Source: Monarcha castaneiventris obscurior (taxonomy: Eukaryota > Chordata > Aves > Passeriformes > Monarchidae). From it: a stretch of 64,000 bases of DNA. The notes beneath the pieces are model-generated. The model saw only the letters and a program-made list of their open reading frames with translations. It had not been told where the DNA came from and did not search any database. Positions 25,038-36,350 of this stretch are shown here, one piece after another. Positions within the stretch are counted from its first letter, which is position 1. The number at the start of each line of letters is the position of its first letter. A program made the translations under genes and the position numbers. Location of the stretch: the NCBI GenBank assembly GCA_026261815.1, contig JAMPIT010000350.1:3038001-3102000 (forward strand), given 5' to 3'.

Positions 25038-25550
25038 TGAAACACATCGGTGTGTTTCAGAAAGTGCCATGCCAGAAAGGCTGATAGTGATACATCTAGA
25101 GTTAAACAAAGTATGTTAGGACATGCCCTTATTAGATCTCATTTAAGCAAGTTCCTGACATGGTAGATAATTCCCAAGAAAACAAAGCAATCCTGGAATA
25201 GGTAACGAGCAAGCATGAACGCTCAAAAATGTTCTTAAGGACTGGATGCTTAAAGATGACATTTTTCCTAGTACAAAGTAAAAAGAGCATTTCAGGTTAT
25301 TGAAATTCCTGGTATGTTTTCTATAGGCACAGTGTGCTTTGTCAGACTCCTACTCTTCCATTTTTATTTTGCCTATAAAAAACATGTCATATAGTCAGAA
25401 AAAAATAAAATTCAAATTAAGTATTTTGAAGCTCAATCTGATTACACATGAGCATCCTGTAATGGAGAAGAGCCAGGCAAGCCCTGGCCTCCAGAACGTA
25501 TTTATACAATCAATATCTCAGAAATATCCCACAGCTTTCATAATATATTT

Positions 25551-25587
25551 TCATATATATACATATATATACACACACACACACACG
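25551..25587. repeat. TA/CA microsatellite
   Basis: ATATATACATATATATAC is followed by an uninterrupted (AC)8-type run. Confidence 0.95.
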
Positions 25588-27118
25588 TTATGTATTTCAG
25601 TGCTAATCATCTCCTCTTGACAAAACAAACAGCACGAACAAGAAGATAAAGAACCCATTCTTCTTTTAAATTCATTAAAAGCTCCAGACTGAAGAGGGAA
25701 GACCAAGAATGTATACCAGAAGGTCCATAGTTTTTCTTTCAGTTTGTAGGCTTTTTAAATATCAACAACTTCTATTCAAAACAATTTCCTTGCAATGAAA
25801 TAATATTTTCATCTAATTAAGAGAACAGCACAATTAGTTTTATGTTTCATTTTGTGTAGTTAAACTTCCAACCATTTAATTTAATACCAGCTAAGTTTTC
25901 AATATTTATGAGTGGAAAAGGTCCCAAATTAAACACGTATTATACTACTCAGGCAGCAACTTGCTTACAATGACACAGGTTCAGGGGATGCAAACTAGTA
26001 TTTGCTTTCATCTACACAAAAGGTTTTTCTGCTACTTCTTAAATAGATACAGCTAAAGGCAATTTAAATAAACTGTCCCATTCATGTCTCTAGGTTCTTT
26101 ACTGAGGAGAGGAGAACGTTTAACAATGAGAACAGCAATAGTTCTTGGTCTGCAATGAACTTGAGGGTCTGGGAATTTCTCTAAGGACTCACCCTGGCTC
26201 TATGATTTAAATTCTATGAAAATAAAAGCATCACTTACAGGAACAGAGATTTCACTAGGTACTCTGAAAATACAATCAAACCTGTGCAATTCTACATAGT
26301 AGCTCTAAGTATCTCTCTAAAACACTGAAGTACCACTTGAAAAACTCCTCAGAACAAATACAGCAGCACTTAAAAAGCACAATTTGCCTTCAAAGTTGAG
26401 CACAGTATAAGACTCTTGACTTGGTTCTTAAGTTTGTTTACTCAACACAGGGACAGGTAAGTGTTCTACAGAATCAACACAGCGCTGACCCAGGAAAATG
26501 CTTTGTTCTAATTGTTCTATGGAGTAAAGGAAATCGAAGCAGACTAAGTTACACTGTTCAAGACCAACAAAGGGAAGATTCACCATGAGTAGAATGAAAA
26601 ACATCTTTAGCCCCATGTTTTAATGCTATACCATTCTTTCAAGTAAATCAGTAGGCAAAAATACCCTCACAAATTTGACCATGAGTACCTCAGGTATTTC
26701 AAACCACCCTTCTACAGTCATGTCTGTCGCTATGTGCTGTACAGAACAAGCAAATCATTCCAGCTTGGGGCTGAAATCCATACAATCTCAGGAAATCCTA
26801 AGAACATCCCCTCCTTTTTTTTAAAAATTCATTTGCACAAAACATTTCAAAGCACTATATTAAAAAAGAATAAAGTATGTACAGGTATGAAGACTTTTTA
26901 AAATTGTCAAAAGGACACAGGGATTCCTTACAGATCCTTTTAATTAACCAGCTTCAAAACAACTTTGAAATTTAACTACTCTTATCCTGTCTTAACCTCT
27001 CTGAAAGAGCAGAAGTAATTTCATTTCGTGTTTTCATAGTGAAAAGCACTAAAAAAATCCAACATCTTCTGCTCTATTTTAGGGGCACGCCAATAATGCT
27101 GAAGGCTTTGGGGAGACC

Positions 27119-27146
27119 TTTTTCTTTTTTCTTTTTTTTTTTTTTT
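27119..27146. repeat. T-rich run
   Basis: Almost pure T interrupted by C. No known element is attached. Confidence 0.85.
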
Positions 27147-27809
27147 AATACACTCACCACTTCCCCCCAATCTCCTGAAGACAGCACAGTATTAAGCCAC
27201 GGGAAAAATGACAACCTGAATAATCGAAACTCTGGTCCCTAACTTTTAACTCTACAATCTCAACTCCAGTATTTGCACCTGCATCTAAACCAGTATGCAC
27301 AGTTGTCTGCACCAGTTTGAATTTGTACTTGAAACTGGACACGAAGCCAAGAAAAAAAGAGCAACCCTGTAATCCTAAAACCCACCACAGAACCCTTCTG
27401 AAAACAGCAGTAATATTTGCTTTTTGCCTGCATCACTGCAACAGAGCAGATGAAGGATTAAGCAACTCCAGAGCAAGCCTGAGTGTCAGGCTTGCTCACT
27501 TTTTCTTATCAGACCCCTGATGACTGAGGACAGCGGTGTCTCAGGACAATTTGAGATTGGCTGTGCTGCCTGCCATGTTCATGCCACAATAATGTATAAA
27601 GCAGTTCAAACAGCAGCTTGAGAATTTTTGCAAAGTGTAACCATATGGTTTTTGGCTCATCGAAGTGCACTGCTTTACCCTGAAGTGCCAGACCAGAAAT
27701 CAGAAGCTGACTGTCGAGCATGTGAGGCATCCAGCAGTGATGGCTTTGCTGCAACCTGAAGTCATTGCACTGAACAGCAGACGCCTGGGTGCCCTGACTA
27801 CATTTTTGG

Positions 27810-27855
27810 ATACTCCTGATGCTCCTCAGTGTGCATACTTGTTCATCAGGAGTAT
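27810..27855. repeat. Perfect 12-bp inverted repeat with 22-base loop
   Basis: ATACTCCTGATG (27810-27821) and CATCAGGAGTAT (27844-27855) are exact reverse complements. They lie just outside the CR1 fragment that starts at 27885. Confidence 0.9.
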
Positions 27856-27884
27856 TACCAATCTGCCACATAACCACATCAAAA

Positions 27885-28078
27885 CAGAATCAGGAAGGAC
27901 TTCAAAAGATCATCTGGTCCAGCCTCTCATGGGAAAAGGAGCCAACAAGAGATTATCTAGCACGCTGTCCAGCCACCTCTTGAAAGTAGCCAGCAGTGGG
28001 GGACATTGTTCCAGGCATTGCTTGACCACCAAACTGACTGTTCTCAAAATACTCACTTTTAAAGAAATTTTACCTTGA
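27885..28078 (-). mobile_element. Old CR1 LINE fragment, minus strand
   Basis: Reverse-complement CR1 blocks are visible: AGAATCAGGAAGGACTT, AAAGATCATCTGGTCCAGCC and CTGTCCAGCCACCTCTTGAA. A degraded version of the cagtaaaga/atttcc block follows up to about 28078. It is more diverged than the copies at 30.7 and 41.9 kb. Confidence 0.75.
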
Positions 28079-30741
28079 CATTGTGCAGCTCTGAGAACTC
28101 CCGTAGAGATCAACCAAGGGCTTAAAAGAATGACAGCCTTCATCTGAACAACGCTTCCATTTAAGACAGCAGGCAAACCTTAGCTAGGCTGGCACACTGG
28201 CAGAGCCTAGAGCTCCTCCTGCTGCAAGAATTTCCATGCTGAAACCAAGGCAGTCTCAAATGACAAACTACAATCCTACTGACTGCATTGCAACATCTAA
28301 TCAAAGCCACAGCTTTACTGGCACTGAACTGAAAACTTGCTGCAACAATAACCTGATGTGTTAATTCTGGGCATAAAAGCACCACATTTTCAAACCAGAA
28401 AGTACTCAACAAATATACATTGTACTTGCTGAAGATTTCTGTGACCCTTATGTAAATATTTCACAATGTGTGAAAAGACCAAAGATAATTATACTTGGAG
28501 TCATTATCACAAAGTCAATACCTACTAGTAGTGCTTCATAATGTCTTTTGAAAGAGCTTTCACTAATTTAAGTTTCAAGAAATAGTCAAAAGTCTAAGAA
28601 GTTATGCACACTTGCAGGTTGGATAAGCGCATAAAATATATCATGGAATATATCAATAAAACTACCCCTAAATGCTGAGTTCTAATTTTCCATTTGCCAT
28701 TTTAATTACATAGCATTATTAAAATAATAGTCTCAAACCCTAGGAACATAATCCAGTGTTGACTTTGCATAACGCTTCAACTATTCTGCAAATTAAAATC
28801 TGCTTTTTAAGCTATGACAAATATTTTTTTAGAATAATGAAAGGGCTTAATATAGTACAAATCTTCTCTTTCTTCTCTAGACCTCACTTTTCTACACCAG
28901 TCAACATTTTTAAAAACTGCTTGTACTAAAAACCTGTTAATACATTTGTGTTAATAGACAACAAAAATTGAACATTTGTTTCTGAAGTGTCCCAGACAAA
29001 AGTTAAAGCCGTATTTGGAGCACATATTGCCATTCCCGTTATCCAGGATACACTCGTTTTTCATCTCAGAACAAAGACAGAGGACTTTGATACACTTATT
29101 TTGTAACTGGGCTTATCAACAAATCATTTTTACTTTTGGGAGACAGAATCACACTAAAGTTTTGATCAACCACACCACTGTGTTACCCTCTTGAACTGTA
29201 AGATAACACAATGTGAGGACTTGTGTAAGGGAAACCTAAATGAGAAACTAAAAACAATGCTATAAAGATTTAAAGAAAAGTTTACTTTTGTCTTTTCACA
29301 CACTTTTACCAAATCAAGTTACTCTGCAAGTCCCTTTCTAAAGAGACAGGATACAGAAGCTTTCTGATTTACAAAGATAATGAACTTTTTTAATCTGCCA
29401 CTCCAGGAAACATCATAGACCACAAAAGTGGGGTTTTTTCCACACATATTTAAGTGGTTCCAATAAATATTTGTTGTGAAACAGATTCAAACAAGCCAGT
29501 GCAAATAACATATGTTCAATTTCATTGTGATTCATTTTGGTTCATTTCATGCAGAAAAACAAGCATCTGTATACTTTTAGCTTAAAACAGATAGTCACAT
29601 GGAATTTACACTGTGCTCATTAATCTCTTTCCACCTGCATTTAAATCTCTGAAATTACCTTATTCTTCAAACAACTGTACAGGTATAGCTTTTTTCCAGA
29701 CAACATATGAGACTGGGCACTCACTGCTCACAGAAGGACTCATATTTTCTGCATTTTCCTGACCCTGCTGTGGCACAGACACAAACCATTCCACCTTTTC
29801 CTTTCACTGGAATCCTTTTCAATATCTAATTTTTAACTGGATCAACTATCAGCACTGAAAACAGCATTAGAAATTATTGTTATTCCCCTTGAGAATACCA
29901 CTTAATAGGCTTATGCAAATTATGCACCTTTTATTTACTGCCCTAGACAAACCTAAAGGGAACAGGCTGTCAGCAACAGCTTCGTTTGCCAGTCACAATC
30001 TCAGCCCACTCATTAGGAGTGGCTGAGTGCAGCATTTAGATTGTCATTCAAGAAATAATACAGGATCTCTTGGGACATATTGCCAAGACAAGTATACTCA
30101 TGGAGTCTTCATAAACTACAAAATTACAAACTCAATTATTTGCTAAAAACCTGGACAAGCAAAGTGCTTTAAAACTTTTGAGTTGTTTGACGTACATCTT
30201 CACATTCAAGTGAATGCAAGGAAATGCACCCATAGCTACTTCAAGCTGGCTGCTACCACAGCCACTGAGAAGCACTTCTGAGATGAGAATAAGCACACTT
30301 TTGGTATCCTTGTATTTTAGATATCACCTTTAAACTTTCCTGTTTCAGATGCAAGTATCAATTCTATTTCAAAAGCATGGGGCACAGGTCAGATGAGCTG
30401 AACAAGGCTAAGGTGCAAGTTCATGCACCAAAAATAAACACCTTCTGAGAAAGTCCTGAGTCCTTTCTGGGCAGTTGACACTGTTTAGAGAGAGAGAGAA
30501 GCTTGCAAATTTCAAGCTACTCACATACGAGCATACGTTGCTTGAGTGCTAAAGATTCTAGCAAAAGTCAGTTCATGTGCAGCAGTCTGTCAGCCTCACT
30601 GTTTAAGCATACATGTGAAGATCAGATCAGTTTTCTAATTTATGAGTATACCAGTTGCCAAGACTAAGGTATTATCTTTATTTGCTATGTAAGTTGCAGT
30701 ACTGCAGCCTGTGTCACAGAGCTGATTTATGAACGTGATTT

Positions 30742-31001
30742 ATAGAACCACAGAATCATTTCGGTTGGAAAAGACCTTGAACATCAAGTACAACCACCAA
30801 CCCAGTACTGCCAGGTCTACCACTAAACCACGTCCCCAAGTGCCACATCTAGATGCCTTCTAAATGCCTCCAGGGATGGTGACTCCACCATTTCCTTGAG
30901 CAGCCTGTTCCAATGTTTGACAATCCTTTCCAGGAAGAATTTTTTCCTAATCTCTAATCTAAACCTCCACTGGTGCAACTTGAGCCCATTTCCTCTTGTC
31001 C
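30742..31001 (-). mobile_element. CR1 LINE 3' end, minus strand (first part of a chimeric locus)
   Basis: The plus strand begins TAGAACCACAGAATCATTTC, then GGTTGGAAAAGACCTTGAAC, and continues with GATGGTGACTCCACCATTTC. On the minus strand 31000-30823 translates to the ORF2 tail: RGNGLKLHQWRFRLEIRKKF, then VKHWNRLLKEMVE, then PSLEAF. This is the CR1 C-terminus; the reading frame is open to its end. The copy stops at TTTCCTCTTGTCC, where a second CR1 of a different type begins. Confidence 0.92.
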
Positions 31002-31375
31002 ATGGGCCACCTTTCACTAGACCAGGTTGCTCAGAGCCCCACTCAGACTGGCCTTGCATGCATCCAGGGATGGGGCAGCCACAACTTCTCTGGAAAACCT
31101 GTTCCACTGTCTCACCACCCTCATGGTAAAGATTTTTTTCCTAATACCCAATCTAAACCTACCCTCTTTCAGTTTGAATCCATTCCCCTTTGTCTTGTCA
31201 CTACATGCTCCTGTAAATAGTCTCTCTCCAGCTTTCTTGTAGTCCCCCTTAAGGTACTAAAAGGTCACAGTTAGGTCACACCATGCCTTCTCTTCTCCAA
31301 GCTGAGCAATCCCAATTCTCTCAGCCTTTCCTCACAGGAGAGATGCTTCATCCCTCTAATGATCTGTATGAATGC
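31002..31375 (-). mobile_element. Second CR1 fragment joined head to tail, minus strand
   Basis: The plus strand starts GGGCCACCTTTCACTAGACC and AGGTTGCTCAGAGCCCCACT and runs to CTCTAATGATCTGTATG. It includes TCTCACCACCCTCATGGTAA and TGAGCAATCCCAATTCTCTC. It is a different CR1 subfamily from the adjacent 30742-31001 piece. The segment repeats the region between the 3' tail and the ORF2 end, and lacks its own AATC-repeat 3' terminus. Confidence 0.9.
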
Positions 31376-33480
31376 ACTTAAGAGAAATAACCATTCAAGC
31401 ATTAGCACATACATTAAATACTTTGCAGAAGGGCTAGAAGAATTTGCTGACCTGCTCTAGGCCATGCAGAAAGGTCTTTAACACTTCCCGAAGCAAATTT
31501 TCTCTCCTTCTCAAGCAGTTACCTTTTTTCACCTCTGTGTCTACCAAAAAAATTTCATCCACCTTAAGCCATGTATCTCAATGCCTTTAAAACACTGGAA
31601 AAAGTAATAACCTCTTTTGTAGCTTCAAGAACTGAACAGTTCATCTCCCAAAAAAACACACTTATTTAATGCAGAACTTTGACACGCTCAGTTTGCCAAT
31701 ACCTGTGTGGAGAGTAAGGGATGCTGCTGTGGTCTCAGTGTTTCCTCATTCTGTGCTGAATAACCATTTTTAAAAAAAAGGTATTTTGTGCATCCTCCCC
31801 CCCACCCCAGACATTATCAAAAATTGTCTCTACAGTTGTCTACAACTTGTCACTGCCTACAGCAGTCAGCTGTCAAATCCAGGTCTGGGACAGCTGGCAC
31901 ATTACTCTGATTACACAGCTGGGATTAGCAATACTTCTCGATTTGAAGCTCAAGAGGGAGTTCTTGGATAGGGTTTGTTGTTGTTGTTTGTTTGAAGATT
32001 CTTTCAACTGAAGTTTTAAGTGCTTTCATAAACACCCCATCTATTAGAATAACCTAATTAGTCTAGACCCAGTATTTAGAAGTGCTGCCTGCTGTATATG
32101 CAGCTAGCCACCAAAGCTTTCCAATACAAGCCCAGCCCATTCAGATCTTAGAATTCATTTATTCATTATCAATTTGGGGGGTTGCCAACTCAATATTAAA
32201 AGTGACAGATGTTCACAAAGTAATGTCTAACAACTGCAGCAGCTTTCTGATAAAACAAAGTAGATTTTCACTGGCTTAACTGCCATTAGCATATCCAACA
32301 CAAAGTAAGGAATAAGAAGGTGAAGCACTAACAATTCACACATTTTAAATTAGCTCACGTCCCCAAAGAACTAAAGAAATCTAATTGCCACTGGTAAGCT
32401 CCCATTTCTCTTTGCATATCAGTGTGGTTTTGCCTTCTCCCTTAAAGTCTACTATCCCTACATACTTTTTCTTATATTATTACTGTATATGCCTTTTGCT
32501 TGAGCAATACCTTCTCTGAAATTTGCCTAGAACAAAACAAAACCAAAAAACTCAAATCCCTTCCCACCCTGTGAGTAATCAGAGCTAACGCTCAGCAACA
32601 CTTACATCACTTCTGCTGCTCCTGGCACACAGTGGGTACCTGCAGAAGTTCCAGCTACCAACCATAACCACATACACTGAAGGAAATCATGTTGGTAGAA
32701 TTACCCAAAAGGGATGACTTGGTTTTCTTCAAGCCTAGCTACTCACTACTACATACAGCCTCCATATCCTCCACTTCTCAGTCTACCCCAGAAGATACCG
32801 TGGATTGTTTATGTTACAATATTTCTGCAGAGCAGTTCAGGAACTTCTACCACTGCTCAGACTGAATAGGAAAACCTTCGCATTCAGCCTTGATTATATA
32901 TAAAAATGACCTCAATATGGTATCAACTCACTCTGTTTCCTGAAAATCTGATGACCAACATTCAGACTAAATACAAGACTGGCAAAATGTACAAATTTAT
33001 CTTTCTGCACAAAGAAGACTGACTAGTGAGAAATTCTCTCTCCCATGTCAACTAATTCCTGCATCTGTGACAGAATCAGCACTGACAGAAACAACAAAAA
33101 GGAAGTAAGAGAGAACACAAAGTGAGGCACAGCTCATGTACAAAAATTAGTTTATTCCATAACCATCACACGAAATATCTTCAAAAGCAAAGTTGCCTGA
33201 GAGTAGGATATACCCTGATTCTGCAGCCTTTGCTAATTGCCTTCTGAAACAGGGCATCCTCCAGGTAATCATAAAATAAAACATTAAATAATTCCTGTTA
33301 AGAGTTGGTACTCCTAGCTGAGACTGTAAGAAATACCATAAAAACTAAAATCTTAATCATCAGACTCTTGCCATTTGCATTAGCAAAATTAAATCCATAT
33401 AAAATGTGCTGTGTTCAGGAACTCAGCAGTGAGGTTTCTTAGGAAAGATGCTGTAGACAAACATTTGAGTTGCATCTTTT

Positions 33481-33520
33481 TCATATATATACACACATAT
33501 ATGAATTACATATATATGCA
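33481..33520. repeat. TA/CA-rich microsatellite
   Basis: Imperfect TATATATACACACATATAT repeats, next to the inverted repeat at 33549-33578. Confidence 0.85.
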
Positions 33521-33548
33521 ATTAAACATATAGAAATTTTATTTTCTA

Positions 33549-33578
33549 GAATACAGTGTACCTTTATACACTGTATTC
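33549..33578. repeat. Perfect 12-bp inverted repeat with 6-base loop
   Basis: GAATACAGTGTA (33549-33560) and TACACTGTATTC (33567-33578) are exact reverse complements. It sits directly beside a TA/CA-rich repeat. Confidence 0.9.
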
Positions 33579-34730
33579 ATATATACTTTATACATACAAA
33601 TCACATGAGGATTAAATATTTTATGTACATAAGACACATATCTACTTTTTAAAAGAAATTTAAGACAACCCCAATGTGTAACACAACTTCAGTCATGCAC
33701 TGAATCCTGAGTGGTTGGTGTCTTAGTAAATCAGTAAGTTAACTCAAGTGAAAAGAGAATCAATTCCAGTTCATCTCTGATCCACTTGCTGATCTTATCC
33801 TTAATGACAACTATGAATTTCAACTGTATTATACTTGCAATTCTATTAAAACAGGAGAACAATGCAATTCCATCAGACAGAGTTTGATATTCAGATGTCC
33901 CGGGTACCACAGCACAAACACTGAATTTCCATTTTGCACCAAGTCCTTTTAGGCTGTGAACAGGGTGTGTACAGTAGGTATAGACTCCAGCAAGATCCCA
34001 GGAAGGACAGCTGGAAGAAGCAGATGATAAACAGCCCTAAACTGCTCTTGTTGATAGATTTCAGCCCCTTGTCTGAACACAGGAGAACGGCAGAAGTTTG
34101 TCTCAAGACAGTGAGTCTCAGTCGTAAGTCACTGATTTAGGCAGGACAGAAAGATTTCAGAGAACTCCAAAGATAAAACCTAAAGCTTTTCTTTGTTATA
34201 TACAAAAATAGTAAATAAAAAAGGTAAGTTTAAAAAGCCTGAATGCACTGTTCAAACTCCCATTATAGGTTACCATGAGACTTGAGCTTTCACCTTCAGA
34301 AGTTTTCCACCATTTTGCAAAGACCCAGCTCACAATACCAGACATTAAAGTACACAGAACTGCTCAATGAATTTTAAGTAACCTATGTGTAAACAAAAAA
34401 AATTATTTTTACACAGCATAGAAATTGAGCTCATAGAATTTTCTCAGAGTAAACAAACCAACAGAGGAAAACAAACAAGTTACAGCTTTATAGTTAGAAA
34501 TAACCTGGTTTCTCCCATCACCTTAAATGTCCTTAACCACTACATAATCTCTCATGACTCAAGAACTTGAGTCACCATACAGTAATATCATCATGCTCAA
34601 ACATAGAACTATACTTGTGAAAACCTTCGTGTCACCCCTATTTTAACAACTGGTTTGTTCTTATGTTGAGCCACCTCATGAAACATTCTCAAGGTAAACT
34701 CTGGCCAGTGACATTTGTAAAGGCAGTACT

Positions 34731-34757
34731 GAGCTTTGAGAGCTTCGCGAGCTTCGC
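34731..34757. repeat. 9-bp tandem repeat, three copies
   Basis: GAGCTTCGC occurs twice in tandem (34740-34748 and 34749-34757), preceded by a degenerate copy GAGCTTTGA (34731-34739). Four CpG sites in 27 bp are unusual in this AT-rich intron. Confidence 0.8.
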
Positions 34758-34993
34758 ACCTCTTTGCAAATACACTTACAGCTTTCAGCAACATATGGCA
34801 CATTTTGTGTGAATCACAAATGTCTGCCCACCACATTTCAAGGAGGATGAAATTCTACTGGAATTGATGAAAAGTGTAAGAGAATTAAGACTATGAAGTT
34901 TGGGTTCACTCCTGAAACAGATTTAGTAGTTGTGGCTTTCGGAAATTAAATATTCACTATTTCACTGATTTTGTGGCAACATTTTTAGCCTAG

Positions 34994-35592
34994 TGTGCTG
35001 CTTTTGACTGGAGTAGAATTAATTTTTTCCACAGTAGGCAGAATGGGGTTATTTTTTGGATTTGTACTGCAAGTAAGTGTTGGTAACACAGGGATGTTCC
35101 AGTCACTGCTGAGAATGGTTTGCACAGAGTTAAGGCCTTTCCTCCCTCTCACCCCACCCCACCAGTGAGTGGGTTGGGAGTGTAAAAGGAGTTGGGAGGG
35201 GGAACAGCCAGGACAGCTGACCCCAAGTGACCAAAGCGATATTCCAAAAACCAGATGGCATCATGCTCAGCATATAAAGCTCAGTGACCAAGAAGGAAGA
35301 GGGGACATTTGCAGTGATGGCCTTTGTCTTCCCAAGTCACTGCTATGCATTATGGAGCCCTGCTCTCCTGGGCATGGCTGAACACCTGCCTGCCCAAGGG
35401 GAGTGGTGAATTAGCTCTTTGGTTTGATTTAGTTGTGTGCACAGCTTTTGCTTTACCTATTAAACTATCATCTATCTCAACACAGGAGGTTTTCTCACTT
35501 TTACTCTTCTGATTCTCTCCCATGTTCCACTGAGGTGGAGTGAGCGAATGGCTACGTGGTGCTTAGCTGCCAGCTGGGGTTAAACCATAAAA
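34994..35592 (+). mobile_element. Solo LTR of the same avian ERV family, plus strand
   Basis: It begins TGTGCTGCTTTTGACTGGAG and ends GGGGTTAAACCATAAAA. It is homologous end to end with the minus-strand LTR at 4462-5058. It keeps a good TATA box (35273-35278) and an ATTAAA poly(A) signal (35459-35464), so promoter and terminator parts are easier to see here than in the other copy. The last bases have drifted from the expected ACA end. No target-site duplication is visible, in keeping with an old insertion. It is in the antisense orientation to DDX10. Confidence 0.88.
35273..35278 (+). promoter_or_regulatory. TATA box of the plus-strand solo LTR
   Basis: TATAAA lies within GCTCAGCATATAAAGCTC, at the expected U3/R position of this LTR family. 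It would drive plus-strand transcription, antisense to DDX10. Whether it is active is unknown. Confidence 0.5.
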
Positions 35593-36119
35593 TCAGTAAC
35601 TCAGATTTAAAAGTTAGAATAGTTAATACAAGCATTAACCTCCCAAATACATACTAAACATCCCTATGAATTTATATTAAATCTTGAAAAAATACTTTAC
35701 TGTAGATTTGAGCCTTCCTGCTGCAACAATGAGAACAAATTTAGTTGGGAGTATGTCTTTTAGAAGCACTGCATTGCTAAGATGAGAAACTGAAAAGAAG
35801 AGCTAATAATTCTTCAGTTGTAAAGTCTTTAGACACAGTTGTATGTGCACAAAAAATGCTTTTGCTAATTTTTTTTATTTCACCTAGTTTCCTTATTTCC
35901 TTCAGACTTGAGAGAGAGGAAGCAGCAGTGTAAATACAATTCCTCCACTTTAAAAGCTTAACTCCTTGCCATTAATGCCCCTTTATCTCACTGGGTGCGC
36001 ACCTTCAGAGTTACCATAACCCATCAGGAATTAGGTAACAAATTCCTTCAGGATTCCGAATGCTGCAGCATTCTGCTCCTGAAAAAAGCTAAGGCACAGC
36101 AGACAGAGATGAGACACAA

Positions 36120-36350
36120 GGAAGCACAGATGTCTACTGTCAGGGTAGCTCGACCCCTTCAGTGGCAGAGGGCAAGTGCCAGTCTGAGCCCTTAGAGCCC
36201 AGGCCCTGAGGCAGCAGCCATGAGTCCCTGGGCCAAGCCCCAGCCCTGCCCACTGGAGCCTCTCACTGCAGCAGCAGCCTGCAGCCACAGCTCCCACAGC
36301 CCACCCTGCTCCTGCCTCCCACCACTTGCTGCATCAACATGCTAGCCAGC
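36120..36350. other. Unidentified GC-rich patch
   Basis: About 230 bp are rich in GCAGCAGCC and CCCTGCCC motifs, in sharp contrast with the AT-rich flanks. No ORF with a known domain and no recognised repeat ends were seen. Confidence 0.3.

Noticed and set aside
30823..31107. 94-codon minus-strand ORF as a separate gene
   Set aside because: Its C-terminal part is the CR1 ORF2 tail and its N-terminal part is the neighbouring CR1 fragment.
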